64,000 bases of DNA from Subtercola endophyticus (GTDB lineage: Bacteria; Actinomycetota; Actinomycetes; Actinomycetales; Microbacteriaceae): assembly GCF_021044565.1 (NCBI RefSeq), contig NZ_CP087997.1:2790001-2854000 (forward strand). The letters are read 5' to 3'. Positions within the stretch are counted from its first letter, which is position 1. Each line of letters opens with the position of its first letter. A model generated the notes under the pieces. That model ran no database searches and was not told the origin of the DNA. It worked only from the letters and a program-made list of their open reading frames with translations. Shown piece by piece: positions 45,262-54,510 of the stretch. Position numbers and translations under genes: made by a program.

Positions 45262-45499
45262 CCCGCCATTCTGTCTGCCGGCGGCCGTCTCGCCTATTTC
45301 CCGGCCTCGCCGGGCTGCCGCCCTGCCGGGAGTTTCGTCGGAGCTGGCGGTACATGGGCGCAATACGCGGGGATGCGTGCTGTGCTCCGACGAAAGCACC
45401 GTCTGCTCAAGAGGAGCGCGGTCATCCGTGCGAGGGAAGCGCGGTCAGCCGCGCAGCGGGCGCCGCGTCAGCCGCGTCAGCCGCGCAGCGGGCGCTCCG

Positions 45500-46510
45500 T
45501 CAGCCGTGCAGCAGGGAGCCGTCGCGGGCGAGCACGTTCTTCTCGCCGGCCGTGATGGGAACGGTGAGGCGGTTCTGCGCCGGCGGCATGGGGCAGTTGA
45601 AGTGATACGAGAACGCGCAGGGCGGAAGGTAGGCGCGGTTGAAGTCGAGGGTGACGGTGCCGGCGGCGGGGGCATCCACTGCGGCCGGGGTGGCCAGCGG
45701 CGCGAGAGTGCCCGCACCAGCAGCCAGCGCCGCGGGAGTGCCCGCACCAGCATCCAGCGCCGCAGAGGTGGCCGGCGCCGCGAGGGCGCCCGCACGGGCA
45801 TCCGGTGCCGCAAGAGTGGCGGGCGTCGCACCCGCCGCGGGGGCTGCGACGCGCAGGAAGCGGCCGACGCCGTAGGTGGAGTCGCCGCTAGTGGCGTCGG
45901 AGAAGACGAGCAGCAACCCACCATCGTCTTGGAAGGCCGCCAGGCTGTACGAGACGCCGTCTCGGCTGAACGTGATCTCGGCCGGAACCACGCGCTCGCG
46001 GGTCGCACCGCCGTCTTTCAGGTGGGCGATGCCGATGGTCGATCCGCCCTCAATGGGCCGGAACGACGCCTCGATCACCCACGAGGGGTCGAACTCGAAC
46101 GCATCGACGCGCCCGAACGCCGCGTTGGCCTCTGAGGCAGAATCCCACACCCGCAGGGCGTACTCACCGTCTTCGCTCGCGATAACGGTGCCCGTGACGG
46201 TGTCGCTGAACCGAACAGTGGATGCCCGGCTCTCGTCGGCGCCACGAACCACCACCTCGCCGTCGACAAGCACCCCATCCACCACGATGCCGTCGCTCGC
46301 TGCCGCCCTCAGTCGCAACCCGCTCTCACCTTTTTCGAGCGGAAACCACACTCCCGGCACCCCGAACGCGGTCTGGCCATCGTTGGGTGCGCCAGTGATC
46401 CACTCGGTGTTCACCAGCGCCAAGGGGCCCTGCGGTGCGGTGACGAAGCGACGACGAGCCTCGCGAAAAGCACTGAGCTGGGCATCGGGAGCAAGCGAAA
46501 CGGAAGACAT
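45500..46510 (-). CDS. DUF1684 family protein with Ala-rich insertion
   Basis: This protein has the two DUF1684 halves. The first contains GVPGVWFPLEKGESGLRLRAAAS. The second ends in VTLDFNRAYLPPCAFSYHFNCPMPPAQN, with the conserved Cys residues. Between residues ~229 and 285 there is a stretch of Ala/Gly/Thr/Asp repeats absent from the family. The function is unknown; DUF1684 proteins are often linked to fatty-acid or redox contexts. It is divergent from the DGPF/ECF42 genes. Confidence 0.8.
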   Translation of the reverse strand: MSSVSLAPDAQLSAFREARRRFVTAPQGPLALVNTEWITGAPNDGQTAFGVPGVWFPLEKGESGLRLRAAASDGIVVDGVLVDGEVVVRGADESRASTVRFSDTVTGTVIASEDGEYALRVWDSASEANAAFGRVDAFEFDPSWVIEASFRPIEGGSTIGIAHLKDGGATRERVVPAEITFSRDGVSYSLAAFQDDGGLLLVFSDATSGDSTYGVGRFLRVAAPAAGATPATLAAPDARAGALAAPATSAALDAGAGTPAALAAGAGTLAPLATPAAVDAPAAGTVTLDFNRAYLPPCAFSYHFNCPMPPAQNRLTVPITAGEKNVLARDGSLLHG

Positions 46511-46631
46511 ATCTTGATCAACACCCCCACCGAACCTTTTATGCCAGAAGAAAACTCGGTCAGAAGTGTCGATCTGGCCCTGGTTCGCTCGTCACGTCAG
46601 TGTCAGTATCGATGAACCGAAAGGACATATC

Positions 46632-47009
46632 ATGCAGTACTCACTTCTTGTCATCAGCCGCGAGGCCACCGTCGAAGAGATCGGCGAAGAGGCCATGGAA
46701 TGGGGCCGCGCCGCGTTCGACGCCTACGCGAAGTCGCTCGATGCCGCCGGCGTGCTGGTCTCGGCCGACATTCTGCAGCCCGTCGCCCTCTCGACCACGG
46801 TGTCGGTGCGCGACGGAAAGATTCAGGTTCAAGACGGTCCGTTTGCCGACACCAAAGAACGGCTGAACGGCACGTTCGTCGTCGAGGTGCCCGATCTCGA
46901 CGAGGCTCTTCGGTGGGCTGCCGCGTGCCCCGGGGCGACGTATGGTGCGGTCGAGGTGCGGCCGTCGGCCATCGTCTTTCGTGACGGCGCGTGGCACCCC
47001 GTCGGCTGA
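46632..47009 (+). CDS. DGPF/YCII-family protein, partner of ECF42 sigma factor
   Basis: This 125-residue protein carries the VQDGPFADTKERLNG motif that names the DGPF domain. Such genes sit beside ECF42 sigma factors, as here. The start at 46632 has AAGGA upstream. Its stop is inside the sigma factor's open frame (overlap 46991-47009), so the two genes are co-translated or coupled. Its biochemical role is unknown. Confidence 0.87.
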   Translation: MQYSLLVISREATVEEIGEEAMEWGRAAFDAYAKSLDAAGVLVSADILQPVALSTTVSVRDGKIQVQDGPFADTKERLNGTFVVEVPDLDEALRWAAACPGATYGAVEVRPSAIVFRDGAWHPVG

Positions 47010-48523
47010 GGGCGATCGGCGCGCCCGCCGAGGCGGCGGCGGCCGACGAGGCGGCGGGTGAGGCGGGAGGCGCTCTGGCCGCGAGCGAGGTGTCGCCAGG
47101 TGACAGCACTACCGCGGCGACGGCCGCGACGGCCGAGGTAGTGACCCCCAGGGCGGCGACATCCGATCCAGCGCCGGGCGCAGCGGCGACCGACCTCGCG
47201 ACGATCGAGCGCGTCGCGCGGCGGTCGTACGGGCGGCTGGTGGCGCTGCTGTCCTCCCCGAACCGTGACATCGCGGCCGCTGAGGATGCCCTGAGCGACG
47301 CCTTCGAGGCAGCGCTCAGCACGTGGCCCGAGCGCGGTGTTCCCGACAACCCGGAAGGATGGCTGCTCACCGTGGCACGAAATCGGCTGCGTGACCTCTG
47401 GAAGTCGGCGGCGTGGCGCACGTCACAGGCCAGCGACGCCCTCGCCAACCGGGCCGCGTCGACCGGCCGCTCGGGCGTCGACGCCGGTGATTCGACGACC
47501 GTCGACACCGATGACAACGCCACCCACGCCGCCACCCACGCCGGCAGCACCAACCCCAGTAGCACCGACGAGCTCGAGCGCTACCTCGACGGAGCCGCCA
47601 TCCCCGACAAGCGCCTCGAGCTGCTGTTCGTCTGCGCGCATCCCGCCATCGACCCCCGCGCCCGCACTCCGCTGATGCTGCAGACCGTGCTCGGTTTCGA
47701 CGCGGCTCAGATCGCGGCGGCGTTCGCCGTTTCGGAGTCGAGCATGGCCCAGCGCCTGGTTCGCGCGAAGCGGCGCATCCGCGACGCACGCATTCCGTTC
47801 GTGGTGCCGCCCGCCGACCAGCTCGGCGAACGACTGCCGGCAGTGCTCGAGGCGATCTACGGTGCCTATGCCATCGACTGGCAGAGTGCATCCGCTCTCT
47901 CCGAACCCGGTTCGCTCGCCGGCGAGGCCCTTTATCTCTCGAGCGTGCTGGCCGAACTCCTGCCCGACGAGCCCGAAGTGCTCGGCCTCGAGGCGCTTCT
48001 CGCCCTGTCGGGCGCCCGAGCCGCGGCGCGCATCTCGTCGAACGGCGACCCGGTGCCGCTCGACGAGCAAGACACCGCGCTCTGGGATGCAGCACTCATC
48101 GCCCGGGGCGAGCGGCTGCTGCGCCGGGCCCATCGCCTCGGCCGTGTCGGTCGCTTTCAGATCGAGGCGGCCATCCAATCGGTGCACGATGACCGCGCCC
48201 GCTCGGCAACGGTCGACACGGCAGCGCTCGTGACGCTGCACCGGGCCCTTTCCGCGCTCTCGCCGACGCTCGGTGCCCGCGTCGCTCTCGCTGCCACCAT
48301 CGGTGAAGCCGAGACCCCGCATGCCGGGCTGCACGAACTCGACCTCATCGAGGGCGCCGAAGCCTTTCAGCCCGCGTGGGCCACCCGCGCGCACCTGCTG
48401 GCCCGGGCCGGGCGGTGGACGGATGCCCGGCTCGCCTACGCCGAAGCAATACGTTTGACGCCCTCCCCGGGCATCCGCCGCGCCCTGCAGGCGGCCGCGG
48501 ACGACCTGCCCGCGCGAGAATAG
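46991..48523 (+). CDS. ECF42-type RNA polymerase sigma factor with C-terminal extension
   Basis: Region sigma-2 is at about residues 70-135 (RRSYGRLVALLSSPNRDIAAAEDALSDAFEAAL) and sigma-4 at about 220-265 (GFDAAQIAAAFAVSESSMAQRLVRAKRRI). A long helical C-terminal part (~270-510) is typical of ECF42, where it replaces an anti-sigma partner. The first ~65 residues and a segment near residues 155-195 are Ala/Thr/Asp-rich and may be low-complexity expansions; the true start could lie later, near the ATDLATIERVARRSY segment. It overlaps the DGPF gene. Confidence 0.82.
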   Translation: MAPRRLRAIGAPAEAAAADEAAGEAGGALAASEVSPGDSTTAATAATAEVVTPRAATSDPAPGAAATDLATIERVARRSYGRLVALLSSPNRDIAAAEDALSDAFEAALSTWPERGVPDNPEGWLLTVARNRLRDLWKSAAWRTSQASDALANRAASTGRSGVDAGDSTTVDTDDNATHAATHAGSTNPSSTDELERYLDGAAIPDKRLELLFVCAHPAIDPRARTPLMLQTVLGFDAAQIAAAFAVSESSMAQRLVRAKRRIRDARIPFVVPPADQLGERLPAVLEAIYGAYAIDWQSASALSEPGSLAGEALYLSSVLAELLPDEPEVLGLEALLALSGARAAARISSNGDPVPLDEQDTALWDAALIARGERLLRRAHRLGRVGRFQIEAAIQSVHDDRARSATVDTAALVTLHRALSALSPTLGARVALAATIGEAETPHAGLHELDLIEGAEAFQPAWATRAHLLARAGRWTDARLAYAEAIRLTPSPGIRRALQAAADDLPARE

Positions 48524-48525
48524 CG

Positions 48526-50022
48526 TCAGGCGACGGAGGGCGCGGGCAGGGTCGCCGCGACATGATGCACCGGCAGCACCACGCGAAACACCGTGCGACC
48601 GGGAACGCTCGAGACCGTGACCGTACCGCCGTGCGCCTCGGCGACGGCGTAGACGATGGCGAGGCCGAGGCCCGTGCTGCCGGCGTGCCGCGAGCGCGAG
48701 ACGTCGCCGCGCACGAAGCGTTCGAACAGGGTGGACAGCAGCGCCGGGTCGATGCCCGGGCCGTCGTCGCTCACGCTGATCACCGCGACGTCGGTTCCGT
48801 CGACGATCTCGCGCGAGAGCCCGGCTGTCACGTGTGTTCCCGGGGGCGTGTGCACCCGTGCATTCGCCAGCAGGTTCGCCGTGACTTGATACAACCGGGG
48901 CCCATCGCCCTCGATCTCCACGGGCTCTTCTGGCAGGTCGAGAATCCAGTCGTGATCGCGCCCGGCGACGTGCGCGTCGCTCACGGCGTCGACCAGCGTA
49001 AGCGTGAGATCGACCGGATCGTGCGCCAACTCGGGCCGCGAATCCAGCCGCGCCAGCAGCAGCAGGTCTTCGACCAGCGAGGTCATGCGCGTCGCCTCCG
49101 ACTCGATTCGGCCGAGCGAGTGGGTCACATCCTCGGGCAGGTCGTACCGCCCGCGGCGTGTCAGCTCGGCGTAGCCGCGAATCGAGGCGAGCGGCGTACG
49201 CAACTCGTGGCTCGCGTCGGCGACGAACTGGCGCACTTTGTCTTCGCTCTGCTGGCGCGAGGTCAAAGCGGATGCCACGTGCTCGAGCATGCGGTTCAGC
49301 GCCGACCCGACGCGGCCTACCTCGGTCTTGGGATTGGTATCGCTCTCGGGCACCCGTACGGCCAGCGCGACCTCACCCCGGTCGAGCGGAAGCTCCGCCA
49401 CGTGCGCAGCGGTATCCGCCACCCGCTGCAGGGGCCGCAGGGCGAGCCGGATGATCAGCTGACTGAGCACGATCGCCAGCAGCAGCGCGAGAACCGTCAC
49501 GACGATGATGATGAGCGCCTGCTGCGCGACCGTGGCCTGCACCTCGGCCAGCGACGAGCCGAGAAACACGGTCTGCCCCGTGTTCGTGATGAGCGAAACC
49601 ACCCGAAACTGGCCGAGCCCCGAACCGAGGTCGATGGTCGTCGGCTTGCCCGACGTAGAGACGGTTTCGAGCTGCGCCATCTGAGCAGCAGTCAGAGCGA
49701 CAACGGTGCCGCCACCGAAGCTTCCGCTCGACGATGAGCCTGCCGACACCACGACTCCGGATGTCTCGACCACCCCCGAGTCGACGATCATGCCGACCGT
49801 TCCGACCGGCTGGCGTTCGAGAAAGTTCGCGGGATCGTTGTTGCGCAATTGTAAGGAGTAACCACCGGGCGGAGTACCTGCCGCGCCGGCACCGGGCAGC
49901 TGGGCATCCAGTCGGCTGGTGAGAATGCCGTTGAGCGTGAGGGCGCTGACCGCACCGATGGTGAGGCCGAGCAGCACGACGAGGGCGGCGACGCTCAGAA
50001 TCAGCCGGCGCCGAAGAGTCAC
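48526..50022 (-). CDS. Two-component sensor histidine kinase
   Basis: This membrane kinase of about 498 residues has TM1 at residues ~5-28 (LILSVAALVVLLGLTIGAVSAL) and an extracellular Gly/Ser-rich sensor loop. TM2 lies near 170-195 and is followed by HAMP. The H-box is FVADASHELRTPLASIRGY, and the ATPase domain has ANARVH and DDGPGID. GTG 50022 overlaps the response-regulator stop (GTGA), so the two are coupled. Divergent neighbours encode a MacB-like exporter, so it probably controls that export system. Confidence 0.92.
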   Translation of the reverse strand: MTLRRRLILSVAALVVLLGLTIGAVSALTLNGILTSRLDAQLPGAGAAGTPPGGYSLQLRNNDPANFLERQPVGTVGMIVDSGVVETSGVVVSAGSSSSGSFGGGTVVALTAAQMAQLETVSTSGKPTTIDLGSGLGQFRVVSLITNTGQTVFLGSSLAEVQATVAQQALIIIVVTVLALLLAIVLSQLIIRLALRPLQRVADTAAHVAELPLDRGEVALAVRVPESDTNPKTEVGRVGSALNRMLEHVASALTSRQQSEDKVRQFVADASHELRTPLASIRGYAELTRRGRYDLPEDVTHSLGRIESEATRMTSLVEDLLLLARLDSRPELAHDPVDLTLTLVDAVSDAHVAGRDHDWILDLPEEPVEIEGDGPRLYQVTANLLANARVHTPPGTHVTAGLSREIVDGTDVAVISVSDDGPGIDPALLSTLFERFVRGDVSRSRHAGSTGLGLAIVYAVAEAHGGTVTVSSVPGRTVFRVVLPVHHVAATLPAPSVA

Positions 50023-50780
50023 GGCGCTGTCTTCAGCATGTAGCCGGCGCCGCGCACGGTGTGGATCATGGGTGAGCGGCCGGCATCCACCTTCTTTCGC
50101 AGGTAGGAGATGTATATCTCGACGACGCTCGAGCGGCCGCCGAAGTCGTAACTCCACACACGGTCGAGAATCTGCGCCTTGCTGAGCACGCGGCGCGGGT
50201 TGCGCATGAGAAAGCGCAGCAACTCGAACTCGGTAGCGGTGAGCTCGATGGACTCGCCGGCGCGGTGCACCTCGTGGCTGTCTTCGTTGAGCACCAGGTC
50301 GCCCACGACTACCTCGGGGTCGACGGCGTCGGTGACCAGAACGGTGGATCGACGCAGCAGCCCACGCAGACGTGCGACGAGTTCTTCGAGGCTGAACGGC
50401 TTGGTGACGTAGTCGTCTCCACCCGCGGTGAGGCCGGCGATGCGGTCGTCGAGCGAGTCTTTTGCGGTGAGAAACAGCACAGGTGTCTCTTGCCCGTCGC
50501 CGCGCACACGCTGCAGCACCTGCAGCCCGTCGATGTCGGGCAGCATAACGTCGAGCACGATGACGTCGGGGCGGAACTCGCGGGCGAGCGTGACGGCCTG
50601 GCGTCCCTCGCTCGCGGTCTTGACCTCCCAGCCCTCGTACCGCAGCGCCATCGAGAGCAGGTCGGTGAGAGTGGGCTCGTCGTCGACGACGAGAGCACGC
50701 ACCGGCGAGCCGTCGGCCCGCGAGAGGCGGGGCCGGGTGGCGGTCGAACTGGATGAAAGCCTTGAGTTGTCTATGGTCAC
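50019..50780 (-). CDS. OmpR-family response regulator
   Basis: This 253-residue regulator has an N-terminal receiver domain (ALVVDDEP acidic pair, phospho-Asp in VIVLDVMLPDIDG, Lys in FLTAKDS). A winged-helix DNA-binding domain follows (LTATEFELLRFLMRNPRRVLSKAQILDRVW). It is coupled to the histidine kinase. Repeats in the upstream divergent region (50806-50970) may be its binding sites. Confidence 0.93.
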   Translation of the reverse strand: MTIDNSRLSSSSTATRPRLSRADGSPVRALVVDDEPTLTDLLSMALRYEGWEVKTASEGRQAVTLAREFRPDVIVLDVMLPDIDGLQVLQRVRGDGQETPVLFLTAKDSLDDRIAGLTAGGDDYVTKPFSLEELVARLRGLLRRSTVLVTDAVDPEVVVGDLVLNEDSHEVHRAGESIELTATEFELLRFLMRNPRRVLSKAQILDRVWSYDFGGRSSVVEIYISYLRKKVDAGRSPMIHTVRGAGYMLKTAP

Positions 50781-50805
50781 GTCTCCAAGTATTCGCAGTT
50801 GCCTA

Positions 50806-50970
50806 AGAGAAACCTATGAGCGCCCTACGCTCACCCTGTGAATAGCGGATGCCCGTTTACGCCCGAACCGCATGCTCGAGTCTGGGAACGATCGTGAGGA
50901 ACTCTTCATACCCAGCTGATTCATAGGGTTTTCTTTGCGCTTAGATAAGCGCTCTCCCTAGGTTTTCTCC
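50806..50970. promoter_or_regulatory. Repeated TAGG-TTTTCT motif, candidate regulator sites
   Basis: Three related motifs lie in the divergent region. AGAGAAACCTATG (50806-50818) is inverted, CATAGGGTTTTCTTT is at 50922-50936 and CCTAGGTTTTCTCC at 50957-50970. Between the last two is a near-perfect palindrome, GCGCTTA-GA-TAAGCGC (50937-50952). The pattern suits an OmpR-type regulator controlling both directions. Confidence 0.5.
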
Positions 50971-51006
50971 GTTCGCACCCCTTTATCTGCATCACAAGGA
51001 GCACCC

Positions 51007-52554
51007 GTGTTCGGAACGTATTTGCGGCGAGAGCTGATCAACCGCCGCAGGCAGACGATCATCATCGCCATCGGCATGGGCCTGGCGATCGGTCTCGTCA
51101 TTCTCGTGAACTCCTTCTCGGCGGGCGTTCAGAACGCCCAGGCGTCGGTTCTGCAGTCGGTGTACGGCGTGGGAACCGACATCACCATCAGCCAGGCGGC
51201 GACTCCCCCGACGGCAGGCGCAGCGGGCGGAGGCGGGCAAGGATTCAACTTCGGCGCCGGCCAGGGCGCGACCTCTGGCGGCACCACGAACCTGAGCCAG
51301 TCGCGCCTGACCGCGACGCGCACCCAGACGGTGTTCGCCGACTCGCAGCTCGCCACCGTCAAGGCGACGAGCGGCGTCGCCGCGGCAACCGGAACCCTGT
51401 CGCTCGAGAACACCACGTTCAGCGGCCAGATTCCGGGCCAGGCGGCGGGCGGCACGGGCGGCACCGGCAACCGCCAGGGCGGCACCGGCGGTGGAGCACC
51501 GACGGGTGGCGCCGACGGCGCCGGTGGCAGCGCCTTCAACCTCGATCGTTTCACCGTGCTCGGCATCGACCCGGCAGGTGACTCGGTCGGACCGCTCTCT
51601 GCGGTATCGCTCGCGACGGGCCGCCTGCTGACCGCGGCCGACAAGGGAACCGACAACGCCGTGCTCGACTCGAGCTACGCCACGAGCGCGTCGCTCGCCA
51701 CCGGCGGCACCATCGCTATCGCGGGCACCACCTTCACCATCGTCGGAACGGTCGACTCCACCAGCACCGACTCTGCGACGGCCTCGAATGTGTACATTCC
51801 TCTCGATGTGGCGCAGACCCTCTCGAGCAACGCGGGAATGCTGAGCAACATGTACGTGACGGCCGCGTCGTCGAGCCAGGTCGACCAACTGGCCGCCAGC
51901 CTCAAGACAGCGCTGCCGGCCGCGACGGTCGACACCCAGGCCGACCTCGCGAACACCGTCTCGGGGTCGCTCTCGACCGCGTCGTCGCTCGTCGCGAACC
52001 TGGGGCTGTGGCTCTCGATTCTCGTGCTCGCCGCGGCCTTCCTCATCGCCATCTTGTTCACGATCTCAGGCGTGACCCGGCGAACCCGCGAGTTCGGCAC
52101 GCTCAAGGCCATCGGCTGGAGCAACAACCGCATCGTGGGCCAGGTGGCGGGTGAGTCCATCGTGCAGGGGCTCATCGGCGGTGTGCTCGGCATCGTCATC
52201 GGAGTGATCGGCATCATCGTGATCAACGTCATCTCTCCGACGCTGAGCGGTTCGGCATCCACGACCGGTACCGGCGCGGGCGCATTCGCGCGGCGTGCTG
52301 CGGGTGCCGCCGGTGGCACGGTCACCGGCGGTGGCGGTGAGGGCGGCGGGTTCGGCCAGCCCGGGGCCGGCGGCGGCGGATTCGGCGCTGCGGCTCAGGC
52401 GACCACGAACATTGCACTGCACGCTCCGTTCACAATCGAGGTCGTATTGATTGCCGTCGGTCTCGCTGTTCTGGGCGGCCTGCTCGCGGGTGCGATCGGC
52501 GGCTGGCGAGCGGCCCGGTTGCGCCCGGCCGAGGCCTTGCGGTCGGTGGGTTAG
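51007..52554 (+). CDS. MacB/FtsX-type ABC transporter permease
   Basis: This 515-residue permease has one N-terminal helix (QTIIIAIGMGLAIGLVILVNSFS) and a large Gly-rich extracellular domain (residues ~55-330) with MacB_PCD features. Three C-terminal helices follow, with the FTISGVTRRTREFGTLKAIGWSN loop conserved in FtsX permeases. GTG 51007 follows AAGGAG. Unusually Gly/Thr-rich loops occur in the external domain (TGGTGNRQGGTGGGAP) and before the last helix. The ATPase gene follows 47 bp downstream. Confidence 0.9.
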   Translation: MFGTYLRRELINRRRQTIIIAIGMGLAIGLVILVNSFSAGVQNAQASVLQSVYGVGTDITISQAATPPTAGAAGGGGQGFNFGAGQGATSGGTTNLSQSRLTATRTQTVFADSQLATVKATSGVAAATGTLSLENTTFSGQIPGQAAGGTGGTGNRQGGTGGGAPTGGADGAGGSAFNLDRFTVLGIDPAGDSVGPLSAVSLATGRLLTAADKGTDNAVLDSSYATSASLATGGTIAIAGTTFTIVGTVDSTSTDSATASNVYIPLDVAQTLSSNAGMLSNMYVTAASSSQVDQLAASLKTALPAATVDTQADLANTVSGSLSTASSLVANLGLWLSILVLAAAFLIAILFTISGVTRRTREFGTLKAIGWSNNRIVGQVAGESIVQGLIGGVLGIVIGVIGIIVINVISPTLSGSASTTGTGAGAFARRAAGAAGGTVTGGGGEGGGFGQPGAGGGGFGAAAQATTNIALHAPFTIEVVLIAVGLAVLGGLLAGAIGGWRAARLRPAEALRSVG

Positions 52555-52601
52555 GCGAGCATCCGGATGCCCAGCGAACCTCACACGAAAGCACTCGACT
52601 G

Positions 52602-53327
52602 ATGTCTCAAGAGCAAGCGACCCTGAACTCCCCCACCCCCGGCCAAGGAGCCACCAACGTGTACGAACTCGTGAACGTCACCAAGACCTACAACGCCACC
52701 AAGCGAAAGGTCACCGCGCTCGACAACGTGACCCTGAGCATCCCGAACGGCCAGATGGTCGCCATTCAGGGGCCGACGGGTGGTGGCAAGTCGACACTGC
52801 TGCAGATGCTCGGCGCGCTCGACCGGCCGACGAGCGGCGAGGTGTCGCTCGGCAGCTCCCTGCTGTCGAAGCTGGGCGACCACAAGCTGGCCGAGATCCG
52901 CGCGAAAGAGATCGGCTTCGTGTTTCAGAGCTTCAACCTGATTCCGACGCTGACCGCGCTCGAGAACGTCGAGACCGCGCTGGCTCCGCTGCACGTCTCG
53001 GGTTCAGAACGGCGCGACCGCTCGCAGGCCGCTCTCGAGTCGGTGGGTCTCGCCGACCGGTACACGCATCTGCCCGCCGAGCTTTCGGGCGGCCAGCAGC
53101 AGCGCGTCGCGATCGCCCGCGCGCTGGTGAAGTCGCCGGATGTTCTGCTCGCCGACGAACCCACCGGAGCCCTCGACGAGGGCACCCGCGACGAGATCAT
53201 GGACCTGCTCGAGGGCTTCTGGCGTGAGCAGGGCCTCACCCTCGTCATCGTGACGCACGACTCGGCCGTGGCGCGCCGGGCCGAGCGCCGGCTGCACATC
53301 AAGGCGGGCAAGGTCAAAGAGGCCTGA
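52602..53327 (+). CDS. ABC transporter ATPase (MacB/LolD type)
   Basis: This 241-residue ATPase has Walker A GPTGGGKST, signature LSGGQQQRVAIARAL and Walker B VLLADEPTGALDEGT. It would energise the upstream permease as an efflux or mechanotransmission pump. The first ~15 residues before YELVNVTKTY are Ser/Pro-rich. It ends before a tandem GC-rich repeat. Confidence 0.94.
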   Translation: MSQEQATLNSPTPGQGATNVYELVNVTKTYNATKRKVTALDNVTLSIPNGQMVAIQGPTGGGKSTLLQMLGALDRPTSGEVSLGSSLLSKLGDHKLAEIRAKEIGFVFQSFNLIPTLTALENVETALAPLHVSGSERRDRSQAALESVGLADRYTHLPAELSGGQQQRVAIARALVKSPDVLLADEPTGALDEGTRDEIMDLLEGFWREQGLTLVIVTHDSAVARRAERRLHIKAGKVKEA

Positions 53328-53344
53328 GGCGCTCGAACCCCGTC

Positions 53345-53455
53345 GGTCTCGCGCGCGCACGGTCTCGGGCGCGCACGATCTCGGGCGCGCACGATCTCGC
53401 GCGTCGAAAATGTGCACTGTGCCGCCACGATTGTGGCAGAAATCGACGCGCGAGA
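53345..53455. repeat. 16-bp tandem repeats followed by a long hairpin
   Basis: Three 16-bp units of the form GRTCTCGSGCGCGCAC start at 53345, 53361 and 53377. A fourth, degenerate unit starts a perfect 13-bp inverted repeat (53395-53407 with 53443-53455), with GCCAC/GTGGC pairing inside. It lies between the ATPase and YqaJ-like genes and may terminate transcription. A similar 13-mer occurs near 37998. Confidence 0.75.
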
Positions 53456-53521
53456 CGGGAGTCGGGGCACGGCGGCCGCGTCGGTTCACCCGGTGTCGGT
53501 GAAGCGAGAGACAATGGAGGG

Positions 53522-54163
53522 GTGACGACGACCGCCCTGATGCTGACCTTCCCGTGGGAAGAAGAGCAACAGGCCGCCGCCCCGCAGCCGCCGGCGTATC
53601 TGAAACGCGTCGTGGCCGATTCGAACGACCGGGTGGCGTGGATCCGCGCCCGCAGTCGAGGCGTGACGGCAACGGATGCGGCCCGGCTCACGACGCGCAA
53701 GTCGGTGGAGAACACCGCGTACGACAAGCTCAACGGCAACAACTTCGGCGGCAACGCGTACACCGATCACGGCAAGATCCGCGAGCCCGAGATCGCAGCG
53801 TGGGTGCTGCGCGAACACAACATCGCGCCGAGCACCACGCTGTTTCACGCTCACGGGCGCCCGCTGCACCTCGCGACGCCCGACGGAATCGCGGTGAACT
53901 CCGCCACGGGCGAGACCGAGCTCGCCGAGATCAAGACCACGAACAAGGCGTGGCGTTCGATCCCCCGCCACTACCTGCGGCAGGTGTGGTGGCAGCAATA
54001 CGTGCTCGGCGCCGAACGCACGCTCGTGGTGTGGGAGCAGCACAGCGAATTCGTTCCCGTCGCCCGCGAGCCCGAATGCCGCTGGGTCGACCGCGACGAC
54101 AACGAGATCGCCCAGCTCGTGCACCTGGCCGACCAGCTGCTGGATTTAATGCGCCGACGCTGA
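53522..54163 (+). CDS. YqaJ-type PD-(D/E)xK nuclease
   Basis: This 213-residue protein matches the lambda-exonuclease/YqaJ family. RSRGVTATDAARL is the start of the fold, HGKIREPEIAAWV follows, and LATPDGIAV and LAEIKTT supply the acidic residues and Lys of the nuclease site. Phage versions work with single-strand annealing proteins; no partner is near, so this looks like a host-domesticated form. The start is uncertain because GGAGG lies only one base before the GTG. The dispersed repeat begins at its stop. Confidence 0.8.
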   Translation: MTTTALMLTFPWEEEQQAAAPQPPAYLKRVVADSNDRVAWIRARSRGVTATDAARLTTRKSVENTAYDKLNGNNFGGNAYTDHGKIREPEIAAWVLREHNIAPSTTLFHAHGRPLHLATPDGIAVNSATGETELAEIKTTNKAWRSIPRHYLRQVWWQQYVLGAERTLVVWEQHSEFVPVAREPECRWVDRDDNEIAQLVHLADQLLDLMRRR

Positions 54164-54297
54164 TTTGTTGGTGCGCCGCCGCCTCTGCGGCGCACTCGTG
54201 CGACTGGATGCTCATTCCTCCGTATCGGCCGCTACCAACAGAGAACGCGACGAGCGCGGTCGCCGCGTTCTCTCGACCCCGTTGGTGCGCCCCCGCT
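54164..54297 (+). repeat. Dispersed post-stop repeat, copy C
   Basis: Here the first hairpin is collapsed to a 9-bp stem (GTGCGCCGC 54171-54179 with GCGGCGCAC 54187-54195). The second is AGAGAACGCG (54240-54249) with CGCGTTCTCT (54264-54273). It begins directly after the YqaJ-type stop and is followed at once by copy D. Confidence 0.8.
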
Positions 54298-54300
54298 GAG

Positions 54301-54494
54301 TTTATTGGCGCGCCGCCGCCGCTGGGCCCACGCCGGCCAGAGGCTCCGCGCGCCGCTCGCGGCGGGTGGAGAGGCCCGGTGGGGGCGGCGCACAGTGCGA
54401 CTGGATGCTCGTTCCTCCGTTGCGGCCGCTACCAACAGAGAACGCGACGAGCGCGGTCGCCGCGTTCTCTCGACCCCGCTTGTGCGCCGCCGCT
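54301..54494 (+). repeat. Dispersed post-stop repeat, copy D
   Basis: This full-length copy lies in tandem with copy C. The outer stem is GCGCCGCC (54310-54317) with GGCGGCGC (54384-54391), and the second stem is AGAGAACGCG (54437-54446) with CGCGTTCTCT (54461-54470). The C and D second stems are identical while the first hairpins differ by a large internal deletion. Confidence 0.8.
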
Positions 54495-54510
54495 GACCGC
54501 AGTGCCCGCG

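Noticed and set aside
53522..54163. YqaJ-type nuclease as evidence of a prophage
   Set aside because: No phage structural, integrase or single-strand annealing genes are near, and base composition matches neighbours. It looks like a resident gene.
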